Source of the DNA: Branchiostoma lanceolatum | Lineage: Eukaryota; Chordata; Leptocardii; Amphioxiformes; Branchiostomatidae | DNA: 64,000 nucleotides | Direction of reading: 5' to 3' | Assembly (NCBI RefSeq): GCF_035083965.1 | Contig: NC_089727.1 | Coordinates: 8,065,501-8,129,500 of the forward strand | Shown: positions 45,640-57,814 of the stretch, piece by piece | Layout of the letters: every line of letters begins with the position of its first letter | Position numbering within the stretch: position 1 is the first letter of the stretch | The notes under the pieces: model-generated | Told to the model about the DNA's origin: nothing | The model's database searches: none | Seen by the model: only the letters and a program-made list of their open reading frames with translations | Made by a program: the position numbers and the translations under genes

Positions 45640-45930
45640 CGCGCTTAGATAAAGGCACTGCTCTTAGTGCCGAACGCCATTTCCGCGTTTGAATAAACGT
45701 CACTGTTCCTAGTGCTGAACGCCATATCTGCGTTTAAATAAACGGCACTGTCCTTAGTCCTAAGCGCCATCCGCGCGTACATAAACGGCACTGTCCTTAG
45801 TGCTGAACTCCATCCGTGCTTAAGTAAATGGTACTCCTTACTGCCGAACGCCAATCGCGCGTACATAAACAGCCCTGTCCTTAGTGCCGAACGCCATCCA
45901 CGCTTAAGTAGACGCCACTGACTTTAGCTC
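45640..45930 (+). repeat. 49-bp minisatellite, six units
   Basis: Units read like 'cactgtccttagtgctgaac', then 'gccat.cgcg' and 'taaataaacgg'. They are related to those at 41630-41890, about 4 kb away, outside the channel gene. Confidence 0.8.
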
Positions 45931-46489
45931 TGAACGCATTAAAAATATTTCCTTACTTTAGTTCCTATCCAAACCAAGACAATTTTGAAGGGTTTGGATC
46001 TTTTACGAAAAACCTTAACACAAATCCGCTCCTGCCTGGAGTGTGAGATAGCCCCTGGGGAACGATAGTTCATTTTCCGTTAATTATAAAGGGATCACAC
46101 AAAAGGTGGCAAGTCGTTAGTTGGCTGAACATCGCTCAGTGATGACAAGATGATACCGCTGTGTCTCTCACGGGAATCCTACTCATCAATAGAAAATGTA
46201 GAATTAAATTTGGCCATATATCTGGTGAACTGTTATTAAACCTTCGTGGAAACAAGAAAAAATAATCTAATATAACAAAAACAACACCCGATTAATGAAA
46301 AATGTTCATCAACTTTTTCTTTTAATGTATGAGAGGATTTTCTTGCTTATCCGGAAGAAAGTACCCTTCCAGGAGTTGATTGTGTTTGACTTATGTCTGG
46401 CGGCAGTGAGGCTTTGCCTCTTGATTAAAGGATTTATAGAGACATGCCCTAGCCCATAGGGACTTAACCTTCGACTTTGACTGGTTACT

Positions 46490-46960
46490 TCAACCGTTAC
46501 TGTATGTAAATAGTGTTACCGATACAGTGTTTAGGATCGGTACAGGAAGTAACAAAAATCACGTATTTTTCTTCATTTTTTTTCAGTCATAAGGCACTTG
46601 CCAGTGGCAGTGTGACAGTTGTATACTGGAAGTCAACTTGCATATCTCCTTCTCGTTATATAACGCTATAAAAATGCTTTCGAATGAATGCAATATTTGC
46701 TTGTAGTCCGCGAGGTCTACGTAGCCAACCTTGACTGTATGTAATTAGTGTTACTGATACTCGGTAAAGAAGGTAGAAAGCAGGCAAAACCATCTTTTTC
46801 AGTCATAAGGCACCTGTAAGTGGGACAATTGCATGCTGAAAAATCTAGCTGTTTATCCCTTTGCAGCTTTAAAAGATGTGAAAATACTTTCAAATAGATG
46901 TAATAATTGCCTATAGTCCACGAATTCTACATATTATTAACTTCATGTAGGGTAAAATGC
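46490..46960 (+). repeat. About 235-bp tandem duplication
   Basis: Two copies share 'actgtatgtaa.tagtgtta', 'tcagtcataaggcac' and 'gcctatagtccacga'-type blocks, starting near 46498 and 46733. Confidence 0.65.
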
Positions 46961-47119
46961 CATTACCACAGCATGTTGCTTTCGGTTTTATTACCTCCTT
47001 GAACGGAGGTATTTTTTTTCTGTTTTGTCTGTCTGTGCTTCCACAGTTCAGTATCTCCATAAGCTAGGCACGTTTGAACCACAGATTGAGAGAAATTTGC
47101 ACGGGACATTTACAGGAAG

Positions 47120-47790
47120 TTTCGGTCAAAAGTGTCAAAGGTTATCTCATTTCCTATCTTCAATTTCCTGCTCAATCTTGCCTTAACTATGGGGGCCAGT
47201 TCGAGAGATGTTTGCCACTATTTGGAGCTTGCTTCACAGTCAAAACGCTGTTACTTAACTTCAATTTTACGATGTACAACGCACACGTCGAATGTACCAT
47301 TAAATGTCATAGGTTATCTCATTTCCTATCTTCAATTTCCTGCTTTATCTTGCCTTAACTATGGGATCCAGTTTGAGAGGTGTTTGCCACTATTTTAAGC
47401 TAGTTTCACACTGACACTGTAAAAACGCTGTTGCTGACCTCCCATTTTACGATGTACAACACTCACGTCGAAGGTCCAATAAGTGTCAAAGGCTATCTCA
47501 TTTTCTATCTTCAATTCCTTGCTATTGATGGTAGCTTTAATTATATTAGGCTAAAGCAAATGGGAAAAATCTGTTTAAGAGATGTTGTTTATCGCTATTT
47601 CAAGCTACGCCAAAAAACAATTACTCAAGCAAATTTTATCCAGTTGCTTGAGGAACTATTTTTTGGCGTATCTCATTACCTGGACGTCTAACCTTCATCA
47701 ACCTATTTCAAGCTAGTTTCACATAGTCAAAACGCTGTTGCTGACCTCAAATTTTACGATGTACGGCACGCATGTGAATATGACCGTGGG
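47120..47790 (+). repeat. About 190-bp tandem array, three to four units
   Basis: Units share 'aggttatctcatttcctatc', 'gtttgccactattt', 'caaaacgctgttgctgacct' and 'ttttacgatgtaca'. A mini-foldback at 47606-47670 is inserted in the last units. Confidence 0.8.
47606..47670. mobile_element. 65-bp mini-foldback (TACGCCAAAAAA..TTTTTTGGCGTA)
   Basis: The arms 'cgccaaaaaacaattactca' and 'ttgaggaactattttttggc' pair around a loop of about 20 bases. It is related to 48032-48104. Confidence 0.65.
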
Positions 47791-48031
47791 CGAACCACAA
47801 GACTTGAATTAAGGCAGTCAAGAGGCGGAAGATGGGAGTGATAGTGCCCTTGAATGTGTACGCCCTCGGGCTTGCATCCATACTCCAACGCTTTTTAACA
47901 AGGTCGATTCTCACCATCCATACTAATCTCCAAACAGATGTACGTGAAGCGTCAGTCTCAGTCTTTTACGCATGTTTCTTAAAACTTTATTTTAGTACCT
48001 TGATGAAAGTTAGACATCCGGGTAGTAAGAT

Positions 48032-48104
48032 ACGCCAAAAATAGTTACTCAAGCAACTGAGTAAGCAGTTGCTTAGCAGTTGCTTGAGTAACTATTTTTG
48101 GCGT
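48032..48104. mobile_element. 73-bp near-perfect stem-loop of the same family
   Basis: 'cgccaaaaatagttactcaa' followed by 'gcaactg' pairs perfectly with 'agttgcttgagtaactattt' and 'ttggcg'. Stem length is about 28 bp. It lies about 430 bp downstream of the related copy. Confidence 0.75.
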
Positions 48105-48289
48105 TTATTTTAGTAGTGCAGCTGTTTTTCTTCTTTTAAAACAAGACATTAAAACTTATATAAAACACAGAGACCAAAGCGGTTTCTACGTCTACTTGGA
48201 GATTAATGAAAATTTACGCAAACTTTACGACATTGCCAGTGGAATCCGCATGTAGGTACGTCGGTGTTTTTTTTGTTGGCCGTGCCTAT

Positions 48290-48935
48290 AAGAGCAACAC
48301 ACACCCAAGGAGCATGAACAAATTCCTTTTTTCGTGTGGTTATTATCGAGTTAATAATGACCCGCCCTTATAGGGTGTCATAAGGCATGGTTGCTTCCTA
48401 TAAACACCGAATAAACCACCGAGTGAGCGAGCAAAACCACAACACACCCAAAGAGCATGTACAAATTCCTTCTTTCGTGCAGTTATCATCGAGTTAATGA
48501 CCCGCCCTCAGGTGTATACGGTGTTATAAGGCATGGTCGCTTCTTATAAACACCGAATAAACCACCGAGTGAGCGAGCAAAACAACAACACATTCTAAGA
48601 ACATACATATATATTTCATGTACATGTATGTTTCGTCTTTTCGTGTAGTAATGTATGATCAATGACCTGACCTGAGCGTCATAAGGCATTGACGGTTCCT
48701 ATAATCACCGAATAAACCACCGAGCAAGCGTGCAAAACCACAACACATTAAAGATTATATATAAATTCCATCTTTCTTGTCAAGTGTCGAGTTGTCATAT
48801 GGCGTTATCTGCCCGTATAGCCTATAGGTTAGTATAATCACCGAATAAACCACCGAGTGAGCGAGCAAAACCACGCCACAATCAAAGACCATGTGCAAAT
48901 CCCTTCTTTCGTGTAGTTACCGTGTTCTATCAACT
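48290..48935 (+). repeat. About 130-bp tandem array with a conserved 35-bp core
   Basis: Five units keep 'caccgaataaaccaccgagt' plus 'gagcgagcaaaaccac' nearly unchanged while the rest of the unit diverges, for example 'aaattccttctttcgtg' and 'gtcataaggcatggt'. Confidence 0.8.
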
Positions 48936-49267
48936 CATTCGCCCTTCATGGTTGACGGAAGAGGCGCACACTTTGCATCGACCGTTTACAGCGAAGTTGG
49001 CAAGATAATCCTCTTGAAAAGAACTTTATGTCATTTTGCATGCCCGAAGCATGTTTAGTGTTAACGGGCCTTAGTATTCGTCACGCTAATCAGTGGCACA
49101 CTAAGGCTACTACCTGTCACTACCCACTCTCTTCATTATACAGGTAAGCCATGAGGTCTATGGATTAGAAGCACGTCGCTGTCTTTGCTATCTTTAGTTT
49201 CAGTCGATAATCATCACAGCCATCTCATGTCCTTGGCCATGGGTGATTTTCACGTAATAGGGATCTC

Positions 49268-49513
49268 TTACGAATCTCCAAGCAGATGTTGGATCTACAA
49301 CTTTTCTGACCGTTTGTTTCTCTTCATGGTTTCCATTTCCGTCTCATTTGTTTGTATGAATGTATTGCCTAAAAGAAAGGCAATTAAAAAAATCAAGAAA
49401 TTAATCTTACCTACCGGTCGACTTTCCTAACAATAAAACAGTCCACTGAACCTCAATTCATTGTATATGTTACATCTGGGAAAAATGGTAGTAATTGTCC
49501 ACTTTCCATCTGC
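49268..49513. mobile_element. Foldback MITE, family C
   Basis: 'cttacgaatctccaagcaga' faces 'tctgcttggagacg' about 230 bp away. The arms are short and the middle diverged. Confidence 0.55.
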
Positions 49514-50039
49514 TTGGAGACGAGCCCTTACACTAGTTACAGCGCTTCATGTCTGTATGAAATGTTCCATAATTAGTGCAAAAGGCAGTAAATGCTCCTT
49601 GATTTTATGTCAGCCATTCCATTTGACTCTGGATTGAGAGAATTTTAACACTGAACATAGCTTAGGCTTCTGATGTTTGCAGGAATTTTAGTCTATTGTT
49701 GCCACCCATTTTGTAAGTAGACCCATGGGAGATAAAAAATACCTCATCTGCTTTAACATAAAAGAGCATGAGATGATTTGAAGTTGAGTAATTCCCATAT
49801 ACGTCATTGCAATTAGTGAGAAATACATGTCATTACCGTCTATTTATCGTTAATGTGTTTATTAGGAAGACATCCTTGATAAGCAATTTCGCCTTTTGCA
49901 TGATCCTCATGATCAATAAAATGGGAACGAAACAAGATAAAGAAATACAGAAGCTCAACAAATGTGATGTACGGCCTATTGATACAGACTTATTATCAAA
50001 CGCGCATCTATGGACATGCACAAACTAGATTTACTTTGA

Positions 50040-50600
50040 TTCATACATATTTGTAGTATGTGGGTGAGTTGAAATGTTCACTGTCCGCTGTTGCCCGCAC
50101 ATAGTGCAAGCTTGTAACATTATTTTCACTCACTAGTACTGTACGATATCGTCATTTTTCTGTATTTATTTGGCAAAGACATATTTGCAGTATTTGCTGA
50201 GTTGAAACGTTCACTGTCCGCTGTTGCCCGCACATTGCGAAGATTGTAACATTATTTTCACGCATTAGTACTGTACATTCATTGTAAGATATCGTCATTT
50301 TTCTGTATTAATTTGGCAAGGACATACTTGTAGAATTTGGGTGAGTTGAAACGTTAACTGGCCGTTGTTGGCAAAATATAGCGCAAGATTGTAACATAAC
50401 TTTCACGCACTAGTAATGTACATACATTGTAAGAATCATCATTTTCTATTTTTTGGCAACGACATATTTGTAGTATTTGGGCGAGTTCAAACGTTCACTT
50501 TTCGTTGTTGGCCGCAAATTTTGGAGAATTTTACATAATTCTCACGCACTAGTGCTGTGTATACATAAGCAGTCGTCTTTTTTCTGTATTTATTTGGCAA
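50040..50600 (+). repeat. About 135-bp tandem array, four units
   Basis: Units share 'gagttgaaacgttcactgtc', 'gattgtaacattattttcac', 'gcactagtactgtac' and 'tttctgtatttatttggcaa'. Confidence 0.85.
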
Positions 50601-51284
50601 ATGGGTTAAGAATACACATGGTGAACCTTGATTTCAGGGCTTCGTTGCCATGTTTATCGTTTATTCGCCCTGCTGCTTACCGTAGAATCTAATTTTGTAC
50701 CGACCCAAATATGCCATGTTGTCATGCTTAACATGCTCATGCACGTTTGTACCTAAAAGTTACAACGCGACTTCTTACACCTTACTTTCGATTAGGTTTT
50801 CCCAGATGCTTGTCAGTTTGCGTACGCGCTAGCTATAGCCCTACCTGATCTTTTGTGTCAAAATATGCATACAAAACCCTTACCTAAGGCTATGCACTAA
50901 AATGTGCTTGACCAATTCTTTCTTTCAGAAAACTGCAGAGATGGTGTCAAAATGCTTAGGGATGGGTTACGGTGACATTCAAGGAGCAAATACCCGGAGG
51001 AGGCGACATTCCAAGTTTAAGCGAGGTCTCTCCAGTGAATTCACCCAATATTGCGTAGGCTATTTTGATCCAACGATTACATGTTTATATTTCAGCCCCG
51101 CGATGGCATAGCAGGTAGTGTATTTGCCAGGCATGCGGTAGGCCGTGGCCATGGGCTTCATACCAAAGATATTTCCACAAATGATACATAGACCTTTCTC
51201 TGCTTAGCACGTACATGTGTAGCTTAGCTTCAACCTTCCTGACCACTTGGATTTCGTATAATGAAGGCATTCTTTGCCAGCCTT

Positions 51285-51362
51285 TTTTTCATTCGCACGC
51301 TCGCATCAGTTTTGGGGTTTCCAGATAATGTCATCCATGCAATCAAATCAACGTGGCCTAAA
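51285..51362 (-). mobile_element. Half copy of MITE family A
   Basis: 'cgcacgctcgcatcagtttt' and 'atgtcatccatgcaatcaaa' followed by 'tcaacgtggcct' match the right part of 1553-1775. The left part is missing. Confidence 0.6.
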
Positions 51363-51689
51363 TCGTAACTACTTACTTAGATCTTATTCCGAGCTTGTGT
51401 TAAGTAGAACTGCGTCATATTAAACCACTTGATGCGATTGATTGTATGTTGTTTGTTTGTTTATTCGGAATCTCTATTAATGGTAAAACAAACAAGTACG
51501 CATTAATATTCATGGAGTCATCTACTAATGCGATAATACATCATACGAATGAAAATCACAATAAACATATTATTACAAATTAATAAACAATCAAACAAAC
51601 AAACACATAAATACCTTAATAACCCCAAATAAAATCACATAAAACTAACTAGGGCTACACATTACTATTAATTAACCTAAGATAAAAAG

Positions 51690-52260
51690 TGTTAATTAGT
51701 GACTGTTAAAGTGTGACAAGTACAGTATGACCTTCGTTTCAAGTCTTGGCCTACTGTTCAGTCTTCGAAAATAGCCATGGAAAATTAAAGGGGCATGTGT
51801 TTGATCATTTTTTACATTATTTCTCAATTAGTGACTGGATGAACGTGAAAGATACAGAATGGCCATTGTTTTAAGCTGTAGCCCACTAGTCATGGTTGTG
51901 CTTTTCACATACAACTGGCGGAGTAGCCCGGACACCTGTATGGCATGTTGCTTCACTTGTCAAAAGGAGCTAGGGCAACTGAAGGTGCATGCGTTTAATA
52001 AGATGTTGTTTTTCAATTAGCGATTGTATGAGTGTGACAGATACAGTATAACCTTTGTTTCAAGCTGCGATGCTCTGTTCGTGATTGTACTTTTCAAAAA
52101 CAACTGCTTGAGAACCGCAGAGGCACCTTTATGTTATATTGTTTCACTTGGACGGAAAGGGCATGCGACTAATGGTACATCAATTAGCGATTGCATTAGT
52201 GTGACAGATACATTATGACCTTTGTTTCAAGTTATCACGCTCTGTTCGTGTATGTTTAAG
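51690..52260 (+). repeat. Tandem array of about 150-190-bp units
   Basis: Four diverged units share 'caattag.gactg', 'gtgacagatacagtatgacc' and 'tttgtttcaagct..gc.ctctgttc'. Confidence 0.7.
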
Positions 52261-52707
52261 AAAACAACAACTGGAGGAACCACAGAGGCACCTGTACATA
52301 CTGCACATAGCGTCTAGATATTTATTGTTACGACCAGTTGAAGATTAGCTTCTCAGTGCGCTAAACTGGATACAGAGACACGTTTCAATTCCAATCGGTA
52401 TGTGACAGGCGCTAACCGTATATCCACTTACTGTGCTCCAATGCAGTAGATAACGATCACATAATGTCGACCATTTCAAGAAATAAGTACCTCTTTTATT
52501 CCGAGGTTAATATAGGCCACTAACCTTCCATTGCAGATGTCAATGACGATAATTCTTTGTTAAGTACAGCATCTGTGACCACGACCGCTCCGAAAAGTCA
52601 GACATACACTTGATAATCTGACTGTATAAAATGTACAATGCCTGAGTTTACATGTCCAGAACAAAGTGACCAAAATGCGTACCTCAAAAGGCTAGGTTCT
52701 ACTCTAT

Positions 52708-52997
52708 GACAGGAATGTCCCTGTAGCTCAAATCATAGCAGGCTCACAGTTAATCTCCTGGTTCCAATTAGTTGTTAACTTGGAAACTAAGGTCCAAATC
52801 CTGGGAAGGGCATCTCGGCTGGGCTCCACCCGTGTTTCGGAAGGGACAAATGCTCGAGAAGATGCCTCGAGTACGTTAAAGAGGAAGGGTTAACAACCCC
52901 TCCCTGTGAAGTTATACCCTGCTACAGAAGTAGCAAGGAAACTTGTTGACCTATTGGCCACTTGGAAGAACGTTATAACAACAACAACTACCAATCT

Positions 52998-53042
<45 letters not shown>

Positions 53043-53045
53043 AGT
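52708..53045 (+). mobile_element. tRNA-derived SINE, family S3, with CTA microsatellite
   Basis: The head 'gtccctgtagctcaaatcat' resembles a tRNA A box and 'ggtccaaatcc' a B box. The body ends in (AAC)n, followed by (CTA)n from about 52998 to 53040. No cloverleaf closes. Confidence 0.65.
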
Positions 53046-53387
53046 CTGATTCTATTCACTGCACGCGGGCTCATAGGGGTATGTACATGATAAAGTAAAG
53101 CACCCCTTTACCCATATGATGGAAAAACGTTACATATGGACCTCCCCATTCACGGAGACCGTTAACAATATATTTCTATTTACCAATATGGTCTTTTGGA
53201 CGACCTCTCCCTATGTGGAGCCGCTCTATGTAATAGCAGCATAAATCGTGGAGCCTTGACGAATAGACTTATTTAAACACCAGCATCGACAGTAGATAAT
53301 ATAAAACCCAATAGTGATACGTTATTTTTGGTGCACAGTATGTTTTATAATAAGGTATCTTGAAGCATTTTAGTTTTTCCTTTACTG

Positions 53388-53563
53388 ATACCCAAGCAGA
53401 GGTTAGTTTCCGGCATGTTTCGACTGTCTTTTTATGTGTTTTTATCGGGCTTTCTTTTCTGTAAGGTTTTCTTTTTGTCCGTTAGGCTGACAAAATAGAC
53501 AGCAAGATAAAAACGCATGGTAAGACATCCAAAACAAGCCGAAGTCTAACCTCTGCTTGGAGA
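53388..53563. mobile_element. Foldback MITE, family C
   Basis: 'acccaagcagaggttagttt' at the left and 'agtctaacctctgcttggag' at the right are inverted repeats. The inner 'gactgtctttttatgtg' pairs loosely with 'cgcatggtaagacatcc'. Confidence 0.65.
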
Positions 53564-56500
53564 GAGAACTGAAATGCTGCCTACTGGAAGTACATGATTA
53601 GTAGTCCGGTCGGTGCCTCGAACTCAATCGTAGACTTGACCTGGGGTCAACTCGCTAGATCTTGTGGGATCGTCCCAGATACCAACACCTGCCCCTACTT
53701 AAATCTGCCAGACTGACTTACCCCTGACGTTAACTATATGCTTTCTGTATTTAATACCATCGATCGATAACCGTGATACCCCAAGAGACCCATTATTTTA
53801 GCGAAATGTACTGTAATTCCTTTCTATTTGTCTGTTGAGGGCAGAATATTTCTTCGAAGATTTACAAGACCACAACGCAATTGTGTTCGCCTGTGATGGA
53901 ACGCTGACACGTGCCCTAGACCGTTGTATATTTCATACAGGCTGTATATTAGACCGCGAAATTGCTTCTTTCAGCCAAAGATATTGGCTTACACTTTGTG
54001 ATAGCGTTTACTAGAATGAAGATTCTTATGGTATGCCAGTGTTTTGACGGATACATACCCTTCACCATGAGCTACGTACAGACCGTATTTTAATGCATCA
54101 AACCGACTTCTAATGGCAGAAAGGAACATTAGTATGTTCGATGTGCGGCAATAGAAGATATGCCGGTGCACTTTAAGAAACGTCAATATACTCAGCACTT
54201 AAGAAAAGGCTCTAAGTGTTTTCAGTAGTTTCTTTGAAGTGAAAGCTGTATTCTTAAACACGAAGTAACGGTGCAGTACAAGTCTCTAAAACGTTATTAC
54301 TTGTATGGCATTCATTTGCCACCAGTCTTAACGTACATGTTGTACTCTACATGTTTAACATATACAGTTGTTTAATACATAACATTTTCTTTCCGTTGGT
54401 GATTCATGTATTTTGAAATTATTGTATTGCTATGTATTCAATTTTTCCTTTTTGTTGAATCAAAGACTTGATACTCTCTGAGTATGACGTCACGATTTGA
54501 GACAGAGGAAAATTGGATCCATCTCCGCCCTCGTTTTCATGCGAGCTCACGTCCGTTCTCGCCAGGCAGCTCTCGCGAGAACTCATTCCAAAATGGAAGA
54601 CAACATCTCCGTCCTTATCATCATTATCAAACACAACATTTTCACACACCGAAAAAAAAACAGAATATATTAAGGATTGCTTTTACACTAGATAGTTAGG
54701 GCTCATCTTCATTAAACATGTTATGATTTTAGAGCCAAACAACATTTAAAATTCTTCAGTTGGTCACGTATAAATTGTCCGGTTTCCATAAACCTCTAAA
54801 TGACAAGCAACTTTAAGATACATGTATATGCGATACCACAGTAGATACGGTCTAGTTTAAAGAGATTTGTCGGTTTCTCTACTTGCTATTTTCATCTTCA
54901 TAACACGGTGCATCAGTGTCTATTTCGTCATATTGATTTTAAAAGGGGCCAATGACATTTCTGAACTTCAACGGATTGAGTTCATATCGTAATTACACAT
55001 CAATTAATCAACCAAATCAAGATCACTCTGTGGACAACTGCATGAGCGAGAGCATGATCCTGCCTAAGTTAAACATAATTGGTAAATCACTTTCTCTCGG
55101 GTAACAGGTTTGGCCGGTCAGGTACATGACTTAAGATAAAGCACTGCTTCACGGATCATTAGTTAATAGAAAGACCGCATACATCAGATCATTATCTGTC
55201 CCCTTGAACTAAGTTCTGGACGATCTCTTTCTATCAAACGAAAATAGGTGCTGTATGGCCACATTTGATCAGCCGTAGAGTATAGTCTAAGAGCCTCAAA
55301 GAAGAACCTATTTGACTAAATTAGCTTCTTCTCTGAGGCTTTTAGCCACTCAACATACATAATGAATCCAATACCATAGAATTATATAGCTTGTTGTCTT
55401 CCATAATCTTTAATATGCAAATAGTAAACTACTGTTTACTAAGGTCCAGGTGGAAAATTATGGTTCTTTGAACCTTTATGCAATTTTTTGTAGATTTGCC
55501 CATAATGGTACGTATAGCAGCAGAACTCGCGTTTATCACTAGTACGCTTCCAAATGTGATCTTCAAACCAAAACATGGCCGCACATGGCTGACCGCTGCC
55601 CTGTGCAGCCCGATTGCCCAGGGCAGTGGGTTGCCTGTTGACGGTTTCACCATAGTTTTTGTTAAACCAGGCCAGACATATTTACAAGATTTATTGAAGT
55701 TTTGAAGGAAAATCAAAACCAGTCTGTTGAAGATTTACAAACTAGTCTTAGTTCATAATGATTATCATATCGTATCCTAAATGTCAGAAGGTGGAGTATT
55801 TCCATAAGAAGAATATCATGATAACATGTGATAGCCTAAAGTGTGCATAATAAATAACTGATTAGCCTATCCTAGGGGACCTACCGCTAGCTGATCTACA
55901 GTTGTTGGTGTTGGAGTCTGTGATGATGTTCTAACTCAGCGAACCCTCTGCAGAATGTTTTGCTCAGTACATAAACACCTGAAATGTGAAACAATGGTAA
56001 AAATATGCTAAAAAGTGTTTTACATGTCATTCACGTGAAAGTTTTATTTTGAAAAAAATTGGGGCCAAAATGTTACATTGTGTATCTTTAATAGAACAAT
56101 TCTTGCAATTTGCTAATGTTTCTATCATTACACGGCGCGTTTGTTAACTTATCGTTTGAACACTCCTCGTTTGAACATTTAGAAACTGCAGTTTAGAAAC
56201 AGACAAATATGGAGGGATAGAGGCTGACAGCAATAAATATTAATGCTGACATGTTTTGTTGCATAGACCTTTGTCGGTTTATAATGCCAAACATACATAT
56301 TTGTATGTTCTGTTCTAGCATTGTTTATACAGTATTTCAATGGTCATTGCCTCGATCTGCCATCTCAATGTACTAAACAGTGTTATGAAAGGCACTAAGT
56401 TTAAGATAGCATGCATTTGTATTCTATGTCTCCTTCCAAGCTCAAATAAGATAGCCTCCTTAAAGGATTCCTCCTCCTCTAGTGTCCAAATGTCAAGATC

Positions 56501-57279
56501 TTGCAGAACAATATCACTTACGTGGGTCCTCGTGATGATATGGACTGTCACGAGAGAAGGGCGCACAGGTTAGTCAATGTCTGTATTTCAAAGGTCACAT
56601 TATCAAGTCAATCGATTTCAAGATACCAACACCGTCTCCCTTTATTCAACAGTATTCGTACGTTATGAAAATAATTTCATACTGTATCCATTTGTACAGA
56701 TTGAATTATTTCACTCTTCAATTTCCTGGAGGGCTGATATTCACAAACGGGTTATGATACATATATTGGAAGAAGAAAAATGTATTTCTATACAAATGCT
56801 GAATAGGCATTTAGGGCCCTGGTTGTTCAAGTAGCTGTTTCCAAATATTTACCATCATAAACTTAATTAGATATAGAAGATTACACGTTGCGTTTTCTCA
56901 TTCATTTTTCAAATCTTTCACATGATCCTACGAGATAAATTGAGAACAAGCTGTGCCGATAAAAGACGTAAGGTGCTTAGATATTAACAGTTAATAGCTA
57001 ACCTCTACTGTTTTTGATCTTGCTGGAATTGAATTGTTTGGTAGGTTTGTGAGAGCCTGGCACTCCGATGAAGTTTAAAAGTGGCATGAATGACATACAA
57101 TGTCTGCCCACCATATAGTTGCTCACCCTCCTTATATTGAAACCACCATGCCAGTAGAATGTAAAGTGCTTTAGAATTGTTTGCCATTCAGTAAACCATT
57201 CACGTTCGTACACACTAACAGTTTAACGCCGTGATTGAATTAGCAAGCAAGCAAACTATGCCCAGAACAGATTAATATG

Positions 57280-57304
57280 GCATATATATATATATATATA
57301 TATA
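57280..57304. repeat. (TA)n microsatellite
   Basis: An uninterrupted dinucleotide run of about 24 bases. Confidence 0.85.
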
Positions 57305-57814
57305 CAATGTGTTTCAGAGGTGCTGTTAAAATCTATACTCACTTTAATCAAGTCAACAAGGAATTTTACAACTACCCCAAATTGCAATCAAAAGCAGTAA
57401 TCCTATTCCATTGAAATAGACCATTAAAATGAAAGATCAACTTTGCACAACGGACTTGAATTTCAATCGCATGTCTCAAAAAATCTATGTAATACTGCGT
57501 TTCGCTATGTCCAATTTAAAGTAGTTTTGACGCTAAACGAGTGTGGTGATCGGTCTATGCCGATTTATGATATGGTACGCTGGGCGTGCGATGGACCACA
57601 AGTGGTCAAGTCTAAACTATGCTGGGGCTCATTTACAGAAGAACGTGAAGGAAATGTTGAGCATATTTGGTGGGAGGATAGGCACTCAGTCACAAATAAC
57701 AATTGGGGTACAATTTGTAACGAGTTTGCCTTTAGAGGTTACTATTTAGAACGAACATCTTGATTCTAACTGTGGAATCAACACGTTTAATGTTAAATTC
57801 CTGGACGTTTCCAG

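Noticed and set aside
48290-48935. CRISPR-like array (constant 35-bp core with variable spacers)
   Set aside because: Spacers of neighbouring units are related to each other, the host is eukaryotic, and no cas genes are present; it is a tandem satellite.
55429-55716. Overlapping frames on both strands (about 75-95 codons)
   Set aside because: No motif could be named and there is no splice context; possibly an old transposon piece.
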